From: Pseudomonadota bacterium
Lineage (GTDB): Bacteria; Desulfobacterota; DSM-4660; Desulfatiglandales; B25-G16
Direction of reading: 5' to 3'
NCBI GenBank assembly: GCA_015223015.1
Contig: JADFWK010000263.1
Coordinates: forward strand, 1 to 7,441
Length of the DNA: 7,441 nt
In this document: positions 1 through 5,322 of the stretch, piece by piece
How the letters are laid out: each line of letters opens with the position of its first letter
Numbering within the stretch: the first letter of the stretch is position 1
Notes under the pieces: generated by a model
Told to the model about the DNA's origin: nothing
The model's database searches: none
The model's input: only the letters and a program-made list of their open reading frames with translations
Program-made: the position numbers and the translations under genes

Positions 1-93
1 ATTATGTTGTCTATGCCTTGATAACAATGGATTGCCTTGGCCCGACCCCCGACCATGATAGAAGCACCTTAAAGTTTTGACAGATCTTCTTCC

Positions 94-122
94 TTGACTT
101 TGAGTCTATTTTTTGATAAAAA
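94..122 (+). promoter_or_regulatory. Predicted sigma-70 promoter of the mazEF operon
   Basis: A -35 box TTGACT (94-99) and a -10 box TAAAAA (117-122) are separated by 17 bp, the ideal sigma-70 spacing. This puts the transcription start near 129, about 35 bases before the antitoxin start codon. A second TTGACA lies at 77-82 but has no good -10 at the right distance. MazE-type antitoxins usually repress their own promoter, so an operator may overlap this site, but I see no clear palindrome. Confidence 0.5.
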
Positions 123-163
123 GATTGGTGTAAAAAAATCATCCACAAAAGGGGGCATAACAT

Positions 164-421
164 ATGCAGCAAAATCTACCATCTGAAAAAGCCAGACTCA
201 ATATTCAGATTTCTTCGGAACTTAAGAGCAAGCTTTTCCAAGTTTCTGCTTTGCAAGGAAAAAGGGTTTCGGTTTTGGTTCGAGAATCCATTGAAGAAAA
301 GATAAAACAAACCGAGAAAAGGATGTTTGAGGAAGAGATGAAGCAAGCTTATCTGGATCTGGCACAAGAGAATCTGGAGATTTCAAAGGATTTCGAGCAT
401 ATTGATGCCGAAAATCTTTAA
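164..421 (+). CDS. MazE/CopG-like ribbon-helix-helix antitoxin
   Basis: This 85-residue protein is the likely antitoxin for the MazF-like toxin that starts 12 bases downstream. Residues 10-16 (ARLNIQI) read as a ribbon strand, followed by helices at about 18-31 and 34-49, the ribbon-helix-helix pattern that binds operator DNA as a dimer. The tail from about residue 50 is charged and ends in IDAENL; in MazE proteins this part wraps around the toxin and blocks its RNA-binding groove. The start is supported by a strong AAAGGGGG ribosome site 8 bases before the ATG. Antitoxin-first order and close spacing to a MazF gene are the strongest evidence. The exact antitoxin subfamily (MazE-like or CopG-like) is not certain. 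Confidence 0.82.
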   Translation: MQQNLPSEKARLNIQISSELKSKLFQVSALQGKRVSVLVRESIEEKIKQTEKRMFEEEMKQAYLDLAQENLEISKDFEHIDAENL

Positions 422-433
422 TGAGGTCAACCT

Positions 434-790
434 ATGAATTTCCTTCAAGTTAGGCGTGGTGATATCTATTATGGCAACCTCGATCCGGTTTTGGGGAGTG
501 AAACAGGGAAAACTCGGCCCGTACTTGTGATTCAAAATGACATTGGTAATATCTACTCACCAACTACCATTGTAGCTGTAATCACCGAATACTCAAAGAA
601 AAAGGCATCTTATCCCATCTGCGTTGCTATCAAGAAGGATAAGGGGTTAAAAAAGCATTCAATTGTCAATTTGTCGCAGATAAGAACCATTGATAAAAAG
701 AGGCTGGCTACCCCTAAGATAACGACACTCTCAAACGATGTTATGAAACAAGTTGATCAAGCCTTAAAAAACAGCCTGGCACTTGATTGA
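434..790 (+). CDS. mazF: MazF/PemK-type endoribonuclease toxin
   Basis: MazF toxins cut single-stranded mRNA at short sequences, stopping growth until the antitoxin neutralises them. The 118 residues cover a full MazF fold. RRGDIYYGNLDPV at 7-19 is the N-terminal signature; GSETGKTRPVLVIQND (21-36) carries the conserved Arg28; AVITEYSK (48-55) carries Thr51. R28 and T51 line up with the catalytic Arg25/Thr48 pair known for Bacillus subtilis MazF. LSQIRTIDKKRL near residue 80 is the conserved C-terminal block. No frameshift or lost catalytic residue is visible, so the toxin looks intact. It shares the antitoxin transcript, with a weak GAGG ribosome site at 422-426, consistent with the toxin being made at a lower level than the antitoxin. 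Confidence 0.93.
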   Translation: MNFLQVRRGDIYYGNLDPVLGSETGKTRPVLVIQNDIGNIYSPTTIVAVITEYSKKKASYPICVAIKKDKGLKKHSIVNLSQIRTIDKKRLATPKITTLSNDVMKQVDQALKNSLALD

Positions 791-814
791 TAATTTTCGC
801 TCCTCCAAGGAGAT

Positions 815-857
815 CATCATCACAGTAACGGCAAGAGATGCCGTTACTGTGATGATG
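815..857. repeat. Perfect 19-bp inverted repeat, 5-nt loop, after mazF
   Basis: Arms 815-833 and 839-857 are exact reverse complements, separated by AGAGA. The hairpin starts 24 bases after the mazF stop codon and could stall polymerase or protect the mRNA 3' end. It lacks a T-run, so it is not a standard intrinsic terminator. Each arm, read 5'->3', encodes ITVTA, the closing strand of a bacterial Ig-like repeat, so it probably arose by inverted duplication of coding DNA. Confidence 0.85.
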
Positions 858-958
858 TTGTCGTCACCGCACTGGAGGGGAAGGGCAGAGATTGTCCAAG
901 TGGTGGTTCCTGAGGCTGTACCGCTGCCACCCCGATCATTTACCCAGGTGACACTGAT
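839..958 (-). pseudogene. Relic of a bacterial Ig-like domain
   Basis: Read on the - strand, this stretch gives about 40 residues without a stop: ISVTWVNDRGGSGTASG, then a TTTWTISALPLQ segment, then CGDDNIITVTA. This matches the recurring pattern of Ig-like repeats in secreted bacterial proteins (a VTWxNDRGGSGTA block, a W-x-I strand, then NxITVTARDAAGN). There is no start codon, a TGA lies in frame about 30 bases upstream, and the frame runs into the inverted repeat at 815-857 where the rest of the domain should follow. It is a fragment left by rearrangement, not a gene. The identification rests on pattern recognition of the motif. Confidence 0.6.
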
Positions 959-1029
959 AACGCCACACCATACAAGAACTGATTCTCAAACCATGACCCA
1001 CCACTTGCTCCTATCCGCCACTATCCTTA

Positions 1030-1257
1030 TCATTGAGAGGTAATGTTTTCTCTATCCGGCAAATGAATATGGTTGGGGAAGGTATCCACTGTCCACTCAA
1101 ATTTTCTTAATGCCTTGTCTAATCTCTTAATCTCTTCCTTGTATTCTTGAACTCTATAAGCCAGCATCTTGGAGATCGTCTGCGAGATAAAAGCGTCTTC
1201 CCCGTGTTTCTGAATGAATTTTTCCAGATTCTTGACTTTTGATAATGTTTGCTCCAT
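1030..1257 (-). CDS. TA antitoxin N-terminus fused to the C-terminal end of a DUF6516/TumE-like toxin
   Basis: The 75-residue product starts with a helical stretch (NLEKFIQKHGEDAFISQTI at 10-28, then KMLAYRVQEYKEEIKRLDKA, then LRKFEW to 54). It resembles the first half of small coiled antitoxins found beside DUF6516/TumE-like toxins. The last 20 residues, from TVDTFPNHIHLPD, instead resemble the C-terminal FPHHKHLPD motif of the toxin. The simplest reading is an in-frame deletion that removed the antitoxin C-terminus and most of the toxin, leaving a fused stub. An AAGGAGG ribosome site lies 7 bases before the ATG, so it may still be translated. The family comparison is from memory; the join can be seen as an abrupt change from charged helix to a Pro/His-rich tail. 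Toxin activity is unlikely. Confidence 0.62.
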   Translation of the reverse strand: MEQTLSKVKNLEKFIQKHGEDAFISQTISKMLAYRVQEYKEEIKRLDKALRKFEWTVDTFPNHIHLPDRENITSQ

Positions 1258-1571
1258 TAGATTGCCTCCTTATGCCAAGCTTTCCCACCAAAAGGGAGGA
1301 CTGGACGGCATAGTCACAACTGAGAAGCAGTATAAAATCTATATTTTAGTATACCCCGACGCCCATGTAAAGCCTCTAATTATCCGTAAAATCTCCCTGG
1401 CATTTGTCGATTTCTGTCTGACGAACTACGAGGATGAAACACGAATTACTGGCAGAAGTGATAAGTGTGAGTCATCTCATGGGTGGCATGTCAAATAGGT
1501 AGCCCTTTTGTTTTCCTTTGTTTTCTCCCATACAATCCCCAATTCCTTATTTCCACTTTAGTAGTAGATGC
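1258..1571. other. Intergenic stretch between two - strand TA genes
   Basis: About 314 bases with no convincing gene. The end near 1258 holds the AAGGAGG ribosome site and a possible promoter for the gene ending at 1030. An open + strand frame through 1214-1498 has no ribosome site and no recognisable protein pattern; I regard it as chance. HicA would be expected next to HicB here and is absent. Confidence 0.5.
1343..1371 (-). promoter_or_regulatory. Possible promoter for the fused TA stub
   Basis: On the - strand TTTACA (1366-1371) and TAAAAT (1343-1348) are spaced by 17 bp. Transcription would start near 1336, leaving a leader of about 80 bases before the ATG at 1257. Both boxes fit the sigma-70 consensus fairly well, but the surroundings are AT-rich. 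Confidence 0.35.
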
Positions 1572-1898
1572 CTAATCACGCTCCACTCCATTCATCTTTG
1601 CTAATTCCAGCCTGTCGAAGTATTTCGTGCAATAATAAATCAGTGATATCTCCGGCGCAACCGCAAGTTCGGTAATTTCGAGTCTAAGGCCTTCTACCTC
1701 TGGAACAGGCTCCCTATCTCTGAGCTTAAGAATGATCCATTCTTCCAGGACTGTGATTAATTCCTTTCTACATTCCTCAACCGTTTTACCATTTGCCCAC
1801 ACACCCCTGAAACTGGAGATTTCACCGAACCATGTCCCGTCTTCGAGTTTTTTGTATTCAGCCTTTTCTATAACTTTTTGGCAGTACTCAAAAATCAT
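1572..1898 (-). CDS. HicB-like antitoxin, orphan, with an odd C-terminal tail
   Basis: Residues 1-80 match the small HicB-type antitoxin fold, a partial RNase H-like domain. Recognisable segments are AEYKKLEDGTWFGEI (13-27), RGVWANGKTVEECRKEL (31-47), LEEWIILKLRDREPVPEVEG (51-70) and LRLEITELAV (71-80). HicB proteins neutralise the mRNA interferase HicA, and proteins of this short class usually end at about this point. Here 28 extra residues follow (PEISLIYYCTKYFDRLELAK and on), with no resemblance to HicB, which suggests the original stop or linker was lost. No HicA gene is present on either side. An AAGGA ribosome site precedes the ATG. It may be a solitary antitoxin or a remnant. Confidence 0.78.
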   Translation of the reverse strand: MIFEYCQKVIEKAEYKKLEDGTWFGEISSFRGVWANGKTVEECRKELITVLEEWIILKLRDREPVPEVEGLRLEITELAVAPEISLIYYCTKYFDRLELAKMNGVERD

Positions 1899-1961
1899 TT
1901 CAAGTTTCCTTTACTTTGGCGGTGTATTGGGAACATTATTTGAAAGTTGGTCTCATTGAAC

Positions 1962-1989
1962 CTTATCTTCAGGTCCCCATTTTTGTCAA
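1962..1989 (-). promoter_or_regulatory. Possible promoter for the hicB-like gene
   Basis: A consensus TTGACA -35 box (1984-1989, - strand) is followed after 16 bp by GATAAG (1962-1967), a modest -10 box. A start near 1955 would leave a leader of about 57 bases before the ATG at 1898. The -35 is strong and the -10 weak. Confidence 0.35.
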
Positions 1990-2008
1990 TCAATTTCCTG
2001 CCTTTTTA

Positions 2009-2030
2009 TCAAATGTGTAGGTCTGACCCC
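2009..2030. repeat. TCAA...GACCCC interspersed repeat, copy 1
   Basis: This is the first of four close copies of a 22-nt motif: TCAA, two variable bases, GTGTAG, a variable centre, then GACCCC. The others are at 6155-6176, 6293-6314 and 7167-7188, all in the same orientation. Here the first three bases (TCA) are the reverse complement of the stop codon of the truncated secreted-protein gene. Confidence 0.75.
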
Positions 2031-2299
2031 GGTGGTTTTTTCCTGACGGTATTTACGGTCAGCCCTTCCGGTATCTGATCAGTATAGTAAAAGCCACGGA
2101 GGTCATTAACTTCTTCGGTCGTGAAATTTACCGTGACCGTAATCGACTCACTCACAACGGCTTCAACCGGATTAAAGGTCCTGGATACCGTCGTGTTGTG
2201 TGTGGAAAACCCAAATGCCACGTTATTAAGTAAAAACAAAAGGCATAGTACTAATGGTACAGTCGCATACGATCTAATCCCTATTTCATACGATTTCAT
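2009..2299 (-). pseudogene. Truncated paralogue of the secreted Big_9 protein
   Basis: The first 84 residues are clearly homologous to the start of the 318-residue protein encoded at 3065-4021: the same signal peptide (LCLLFLLNNVAFG here, LCLLFVLSSAAFG there), the same FSTHNTTVSRTF, and LRGFYYTDQIPEGLTVNT. Homology stops at that point. The last 12 residues (VRKKPPGSDLHI) are foreign, and the final residues plus the TGA come from an interspersed repeat at 2009-2030. About 235 residues, including the Big_9 domain, are missing. The ribosome site (AGGGGG, 9 bases before the ATG) and about 90 bases of 5' flank are shared with the full copy, so it may still be expressed and exported as a short peptide. 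Confidence 0.8.
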
Positions 2300-2423
2300 C
2301 TTGTTAATCCCCCTTCAAACTACAGTTTCTCCTCCGCGTATTCAACCCGGTTTCCCTTCATTGCCCATTAACCATTAAGGGACAAAGTGCCTATTATTCT
2401 GTCAAGTTTTGAGACTTCACCCC
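2300..2423. repeat. Duplicated 5' flank of the secreted-protein gene, copy 2
   Basis: Bases 2300-2391 match 4022-4114 with only scattered changes, including an almost unchanged block CCATTAACCATTAAGGGACA. The match resumes at 2396 after an insertion of about 30 bases present only in the other copy, and ends in a repeat-like TGTCAA...CACCCC (2400-2423, against 4152-4175). The block probably contains the promoter and leader of both copies; I cannot place -35 and -10 boxes confidently. Confidence 0.75.
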
Positions 2424-2553
2424 TCTGTTCTGCCTGCCAATTATTTCCTTGAGTTAGAAAAGTCTTTAGATTATATTGAAAAAATAAATCGACACGGAAT
2501 GTAGTGCGCATGTCTGCAAGTAGCACAAAATATTAAGAATAAGGAGCAAGTGA

Positions 2554-2901
2554 ATGGAAATCAAAGAAGCATTGAGGTCTCTCTTGCAGGAGATGATTCT
2601 GCCTGAGTTTGAGCAAATGAGATCCGAGCACGCAGTGCTTGGAGAAAGGCTCAATTCGGTTGACAAGCGACTTGCTGACATCAATATGCACTTGGTTGAG
2701 CAAAGCAGGCGGATCGACGAGACGAACAAGCGGATCGACACCGTGCGCGATGAGTTGGTAACTATGGTGGGTGAGACAAACAAGCGGATCGACAGACTTT
2801 ACGAAGTGATTGTCAGAAGGGAAGAGCATGTGGTGGTCAAAGCTGACCTGGGAAATTTGGAAAGAAGAGTGGAAGAGTTGGAAAGGAGAGTGGCAGCATA
2901 A
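2554..2901 (+). CDS. Small coiled-coil protein of unknown function
   Basis: The 115-residue product is hydrophilic and almost all helical. After an N-terminal segment (EIKEALRSLLQEMILPEFEQ, 2-21) it runs through heptads rich in Glu, Arg, Lys and Asp to a final LERRVEELERRVAA. It has no signal peptide, no membrane segment and no cysteine. The segment ETNKRID occurs twice, 18 residues apart, and the DNA behind it is a 22-base repeat (2719-2740 and 2773-2794) differing at one base, so the coil has grown by internal duplication. An AAGGAG site 7 bases before the ATG decides the start. Frames on the other strand are shadows. Similar short coiled-coil proteins turn up in accessory regions near TA genes, but I cannot assign a role. 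Confidence 0.72.
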   Translation: MEIKEALRSLLQEMILPEFEQMRSEHAVLGERLNSVDKRLADINMHLVEQSRRIDETNKRIDTVRDELVTMVGETNKRIDRLYEVIVRREEHVVVKADLGNLERRVEELERRVAA

Positions 2902-2976
2902 TTTCAATGCTCCCTAAGCCTAAACATCTGACTTTCTAAGAAACATCAATCCGCAATTGCAAGTTTTAGCCTCTCA

Positions 2977-3066
2977 CCCTTTGCGCTATGCTCCATGCTC
3001 TATGCCCTATCCCCTTTGCTCTCTGCCCTTTGCTCTCTGCCCCATGCCCCTTTGCGCTCTGCGCTT
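2977..3066. repeat. Heptamer tandem array (consensus GCYCYWT)
   Basis: From 2983 the sequence runs in 7-base units: GCGCTAT, GCTCCAT, GCTCTAT, GCCCTAT, CCCCTTT, GCTCTCT, GCCCTTT, GCTCTCT, GCCCCAT, then an 8-base unit, then GCGCTCT. About eleven units abut the 3' end of the Big_9 gene and overlap its stop codon at 3065-3067. Units vary but phase is almost perfectly kept, which indicates slippage-type or copy-based expansion and not coding. Confidence 0.8.
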
Positions 3067-4021
3067 ACGGCCTCTCCATGTATTGCTCGATCATAGCCTT
3101 AACGTCATCTTCAGTGGCAGCGCCGTCTTTTAACTCCTTAATCTTGAGATCTAAGTCCAGCCTTTCCACGATCTCCTTGACCGTGACTGTCACCGTGGCC
3201 TCGTTCGACCTTACTCCATCATCATCGCCGACCGTGTACCCAAATGTATGGATGCCGTTGGTGTCGGCATCGGGAGTGTACGTCACTGTCCCATCACCGT
3301 GGTCGAAAACCGATCCATAGACCGGTGCGTTCACTATGAGCACCGAATCCGGAACAATTTCCCCATCCGCATCCGTGTCATTGACCACTACATTGATCGT
3401 CACTGGCGTGTCCTCTGTCGTTGAGGCGGTGTCGTCGTTGGCCACCGGCGTAGCGTTCAGAAAGGTTATCGTTTGCTTATCAGCATCCTCGCTGTGTCCA
3501 AAGGCTTCTCTCTCTCCCTCGGCGGCATTCTGATAGTACCCAACCCAGTTGAATTCATCAAAGTCAAAAGTTCCCTCCTGGGTCGAGCTGACGGAATAGA
3601 CAATCTCTACAGTGTAATTTGGGGGAATGGGATTATTCTCTGCAAAAGTAGGCGGTGTCTCCAAAACCCACCGGTGTGGAATATAACCAGGGTAGACATC
3701 TCCAACTGAACCGGATTCGAAAATATAATTTGAAACGGGGTTGTCATTAATCTTGACAGCAATACTCTCTGTATCTACTGTGAGGCCTTGGGGTATCTGT
3801 TCCGTATAGTAAAACCCCCGGAGGTTATTGGCTTCTGAATTTGTGAAAGTGACTCTGACCGTAATCGACTCACGCACAGCGGCTTCAACCGGGTCAAAGG
3901 TCCTGGATACCGTCGTATTGTGTGTGGAAAATCCAAATGCCGCGCTACTAAGTACAAACAAAAGGCATAGTATTGTCGGTACAGTCGCATACAATCTTAT
4001 CCCTATTCCGTCCGATTTCAT
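3065..4021 (-). CDS. Secreted protein with a C-terminal Big_9 (cadherin-like Ig) domain
   Basis: The 318-residue protein starts with a signal peptide (basic start, hydrophobic 13-29, likely cleavage after AFG at 30), so it is exported. Residues 31-188 form a beta-rich region of the DUF11/conserved-repeat kind (SITVRVTFTNSEANNLRGFY, QIPQGLTVDT, PNYTVEIVYSV). Residues 190-281 fit the Big_9 pattern: TPVANDDTASTTEDTPVTIN, the acidic NDTDADG, DGTVTYTPDADTNG, TFGYTVGDDDG and a closing SNEATVTVTV. The Asp-rich loops suggest calcium binding. A charged helical tail (282-318) follows, with no LPXTG or other anchor. Such domains serve adhesion or matrix roles; the function here is inferred. The ATG is preceded by AGGGGG at 10 bases. 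Confidence 0.85.
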   Translation of the reverse strand: MKSDGIGIRLYATVPTILCLLFVLSSAAFGFSTHNTTVSRTFDPVEAAVRESITVRVTFTNSEANNLRGFYYTEQIPQGLTVDTESIAVKINDNPVSNYIFESGSVGDVYPGYIPHRWVLETPPTFAENNPIPPNYTVEIVYSVSSTQEGTFDFDEFNWVGYYQNAAEGEREAFGHSEDADKQTITFLNATPVANDDTASTTEDTPVTINVVVNDTDADGEIVPDSVLIVNAPVYGSVFDHGDGTVTYTPDADTNGIHTFGYTVGDDDGVRSNEATVTVTVKEIVERLDLDLKIKELKDGAATEDDVKAMIEQYMERP

Positions 4022-4443
4022 CTTGTTAATTCCCCCTTCAAACTACAGTGCCTCCTCCATGTATTCAACGCGGTTTCCTCTCCTTACCCATTAACCATTA
4101 AGGGACAAAGTGCCAACATTCAGTGTTCTATTACCTTTTCTCCCAAGATTCTGTCAAATGTTGAGACCAGGCCCCTCTGTTTTTCACGACCGTTTCTTTT
4201 GTAATGCCAGCTACTTGACATGGCCCGACCTCTTTCTATGTCCTTTCCTATTGACGAATTCCATACCTTCGGACATAATGGTTCTCGTTGTTCTATTCCA
4301 ACTATGCTACATAAGCATAGGTTCGCGAGACGCCTATAGAGGGAAGATGACATGGAGATAATTGAGCATGCATTGATTGAAAGCTTAAATCCGAAACCTT
4401 CCGATTAAATCCCGAATTGATGAGTTAGAGTGAGGAGGTCTCA
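4022..4443. other. Intergenic region, first part a duplicated 5' flank
   Basis: Bases 4022-4175 match the region upstream of the truncated paralogue (2300-2423) and should hold the promoter of the Big_9 gene on the - strand. Further right there is a small hairpin (arms 4302-4308 and 4314-4320, CTATGCT/AGCATAG). An 18-codon + strand frame at 4352-4408 (MEIIEHALIESLNPKPSD) has an AGGGA before it; it could be a gene remnant, but is too short to name. Longer frames on either strand look like chance. Confidence 0.5.
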
Positions 4444-4776
4444 ATGAAGAAGAAATTATCCAAAAACCTTTTTGAGCTTGAATTAGAGTCTCTAATTCGA
4501 ATGGGCCTGTATGCTAACCGGGAGGATGCTATCAGAGATGCCATTCGAAATCTCCTTGTTTCCAGTTCCAGGGCAGACCTAAGATTAAACATAGCGATAG
4601 ATCTTCTTAGGAAAGGTCATCTTTCCCTTGGGCAGGCATCTGAAAGGGCAGGTGTTGGCATAATTGAGTTTAAAGATATACTGGCAACGAGAGGGATTTT
4701 ACGAGAAGTCGGCAACTTAGGACCTGAAATGCTTGAGGAACGAACCAAAAGACTTAGGGAGTTAATCCAGAGGTGA
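4444..4776 (+). CDS. UPF0175 family antitoxin-like protein
   Basis: The 110-residue protein has the two-part layout of UPF0175 proteins. The N-terminal half (LELESLIRMGLYANREDAIR at 12-31, then DAIRNLL) looks like a ribbon-helix-helix or VapB-like segment. The second half contains the family's helix-turn-helix-like block: NIAIDLLRKGHLSLGQASER (49-68), then AGVGIIEFKDILATRGI (69-85). UPF0175 genes commonly sit directly before PIN-type (often DUF3368) toxins and are thought to act as their antitoxins. The context agrees, since a PIN-like start overlaps this gene's stop codon. An AGGAGG ribosome site lies 5 bases before the ATG. The protein looks intact while its partner is broken. Confidence 0.82.
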   Translation: MKKKLSKNLFELELESLIRMGLYANREDAIRDAIRNLLVSSSRADLRLNIAIDLLRKGHLSLGQASERAGVGIIEFKDILATRGILREVGNLGPEMLEERTKRLRELIQR

Positions 4777-4965
4777 TTGTAGTAATAGATACCGACATCA
4801 TTAATTGAAGTTTTCAATTTGGAAGACATTATTTCCACACTGATTGACGTAGGCGAACTTACATCGCAGAATGACATAAAGCAATTGATTGAGGAAATAG
4901 AAGCGAAGGACAGGGTGTTAATAAGAAACAAAGGCTACTTGTTGCAAAAGGTCTCAAAAGGTTAA
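4773..4965 (+). pseudogene. Broken PIN-like toxin gene after UPF0175
   Basis: A GTG overlapping the UPF0175 stop (GTGA, 4773-4776) opens a frame reading VIVVIDTDIIN, the first strand of a PIN nuclease with its metal-binding Asp, and hits TGA at 4806-4808. In the +1 frame, open from 4789 to the TAA at 4963, the sequence reads like real protein: EVFNLEDIISTLIDVGELTS, then QNDIKQLIEEIEAKDRVLIR, then NKGYLLQKVSKG. A whole PIN toxin is about 130-160 residues, so this is frameshifted and shortened. I am not certain that the second part comes from a PIN protein; it could be the tail of another gene joined by deletion. No active toxin is expected. Confidence 0.55.
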
Positions 4966-5030
4966 TTGTTAATACAACCAGCCCAATCGTCTGCTCAGTT
5001 TCCTCAGTTTTGGCCCCACTATGTTCCAAG

Positions 5031-5045
5031 TCAAGGGCTGACCCC
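5031..5045. repeat. Degenerate TCAA...GACCCC repeat forming a gene's stop codon
   Basis: TCAAGGGCTGACCCC is a shorter relative of the repeat family at 2009-2030. Its first three bases are the reverse complement of the TGA of the DUF5647-like gene, exactly as the copy at 2009 ends the truncated secreted-protein gene. Related degenerate copies lie at 2400-2423, 4152-4175 and 6324-6336. Confidence 0.5.
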
Positions 5046-5321
5046 ATCTCTTCCCCCGACCTCAACCCCTACCAACCTGGAGGCAATCTTTGGAGCCATC
5101 TGTTTTACCTTCACATAAAGCACCCTACCGCCTTCACTTTCGATCTCCTTGGCCATTTTCAAGTTGAAATCAGTCAATTCTGCATCAAATTGTGGTAGAA
5201 ACACAACTACCGTTTCTTCCGTGAGAACGTCGTCCATCTCAGGATGTTCCAAAACATATTTACTAAACTCTATACTCAGTTCGGAATTCCTCGTAAAGAA
5301 CTCGTTTTTCTGTGTCTCCAT
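5031..5321 (-). CDS. DUF5647-like protein, second gene of a TA-like operon
   Basis: The 96-residue protein shows a conserved layout shared with the gene at 6364-6633: NSEL..EFSKYVLEHPEMDD (12-31), a hydrophobic strand VVVFLPQFD (38-46), DFNLKMAKEIESEGG (51-65), VLYVKVKQMAP (67-77) and SRL. I recognise it as DUF5647-like; no activity is known to me. The ATG is one base after the stop of the upstream gene (TGACATG), with an AGAGGAG ribosome site inside that gene's end, so the two are almost certainly translationally coupled. The last residues (GGRDGVSP) and the TGA are encoded by GC-rich and repeat DNA (5031-5045), suggesting the original C-terminus was replaced. An antitoxin role is inferred from position and size. 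Confidence 0.75.
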   Translation of the reverse strand: METQKNEFFTRNSELSIEFSKYVLEHPEMDDVLTEETVVVFLPQFDAELTDFNLKMAKEIESEGGRVLYVKVKQMAPKIASRLVGVEVGGRDGVSP

Positions 5322-5322
5322 G

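Noticed and set aside
815..857. Intrinsic terminator for mazEF
   Set aside because: The hairpin is strong, but no T-run follows it in either direction; it may still affect the mRNA end, so it is listed as a repeat.
783..1043. Open + strand frame after mazF as a separate gene
   Set aside because: It is open because of the inverted repeat and the antisense of an Ig-like relic. It has no ribosome site and overlaps the mazF end.
1214..1498. Open + strand frame overlapping the TA stub
   Set aside because: It begins inside the antisense of a better-supported gene and shows no recognisable family pattern or ribosome site.
2533..2907. - strand frames opposite the coiled-coil gene
   Set aside because: The + strand frame has a good ribosome site and clear heptad periodicity; the - strand products are His/Leu-rich without a pattern.
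2977..3066. CRISPR array
   Set aside because: The repeat unit is 7 bases with no spacers and no cas genes nearby; it is a simple tandem array.
4104..4120. Sigma-54 promoter upstream of the Big_9 gene (TGGCAC on the - strand)
   Set aside because: The -24-like TGGCAC is present, but the expected TTGC at -12 spacing is missing, and the duplicate copy reads AGGCAC.
4110..4361. Overlapping open frames on both strands in the intergenic region
   Set aside because: No ribosome sites, no protein-like composition, and partial overlap with the duplicated 5' flank of the secreted-protein gene.
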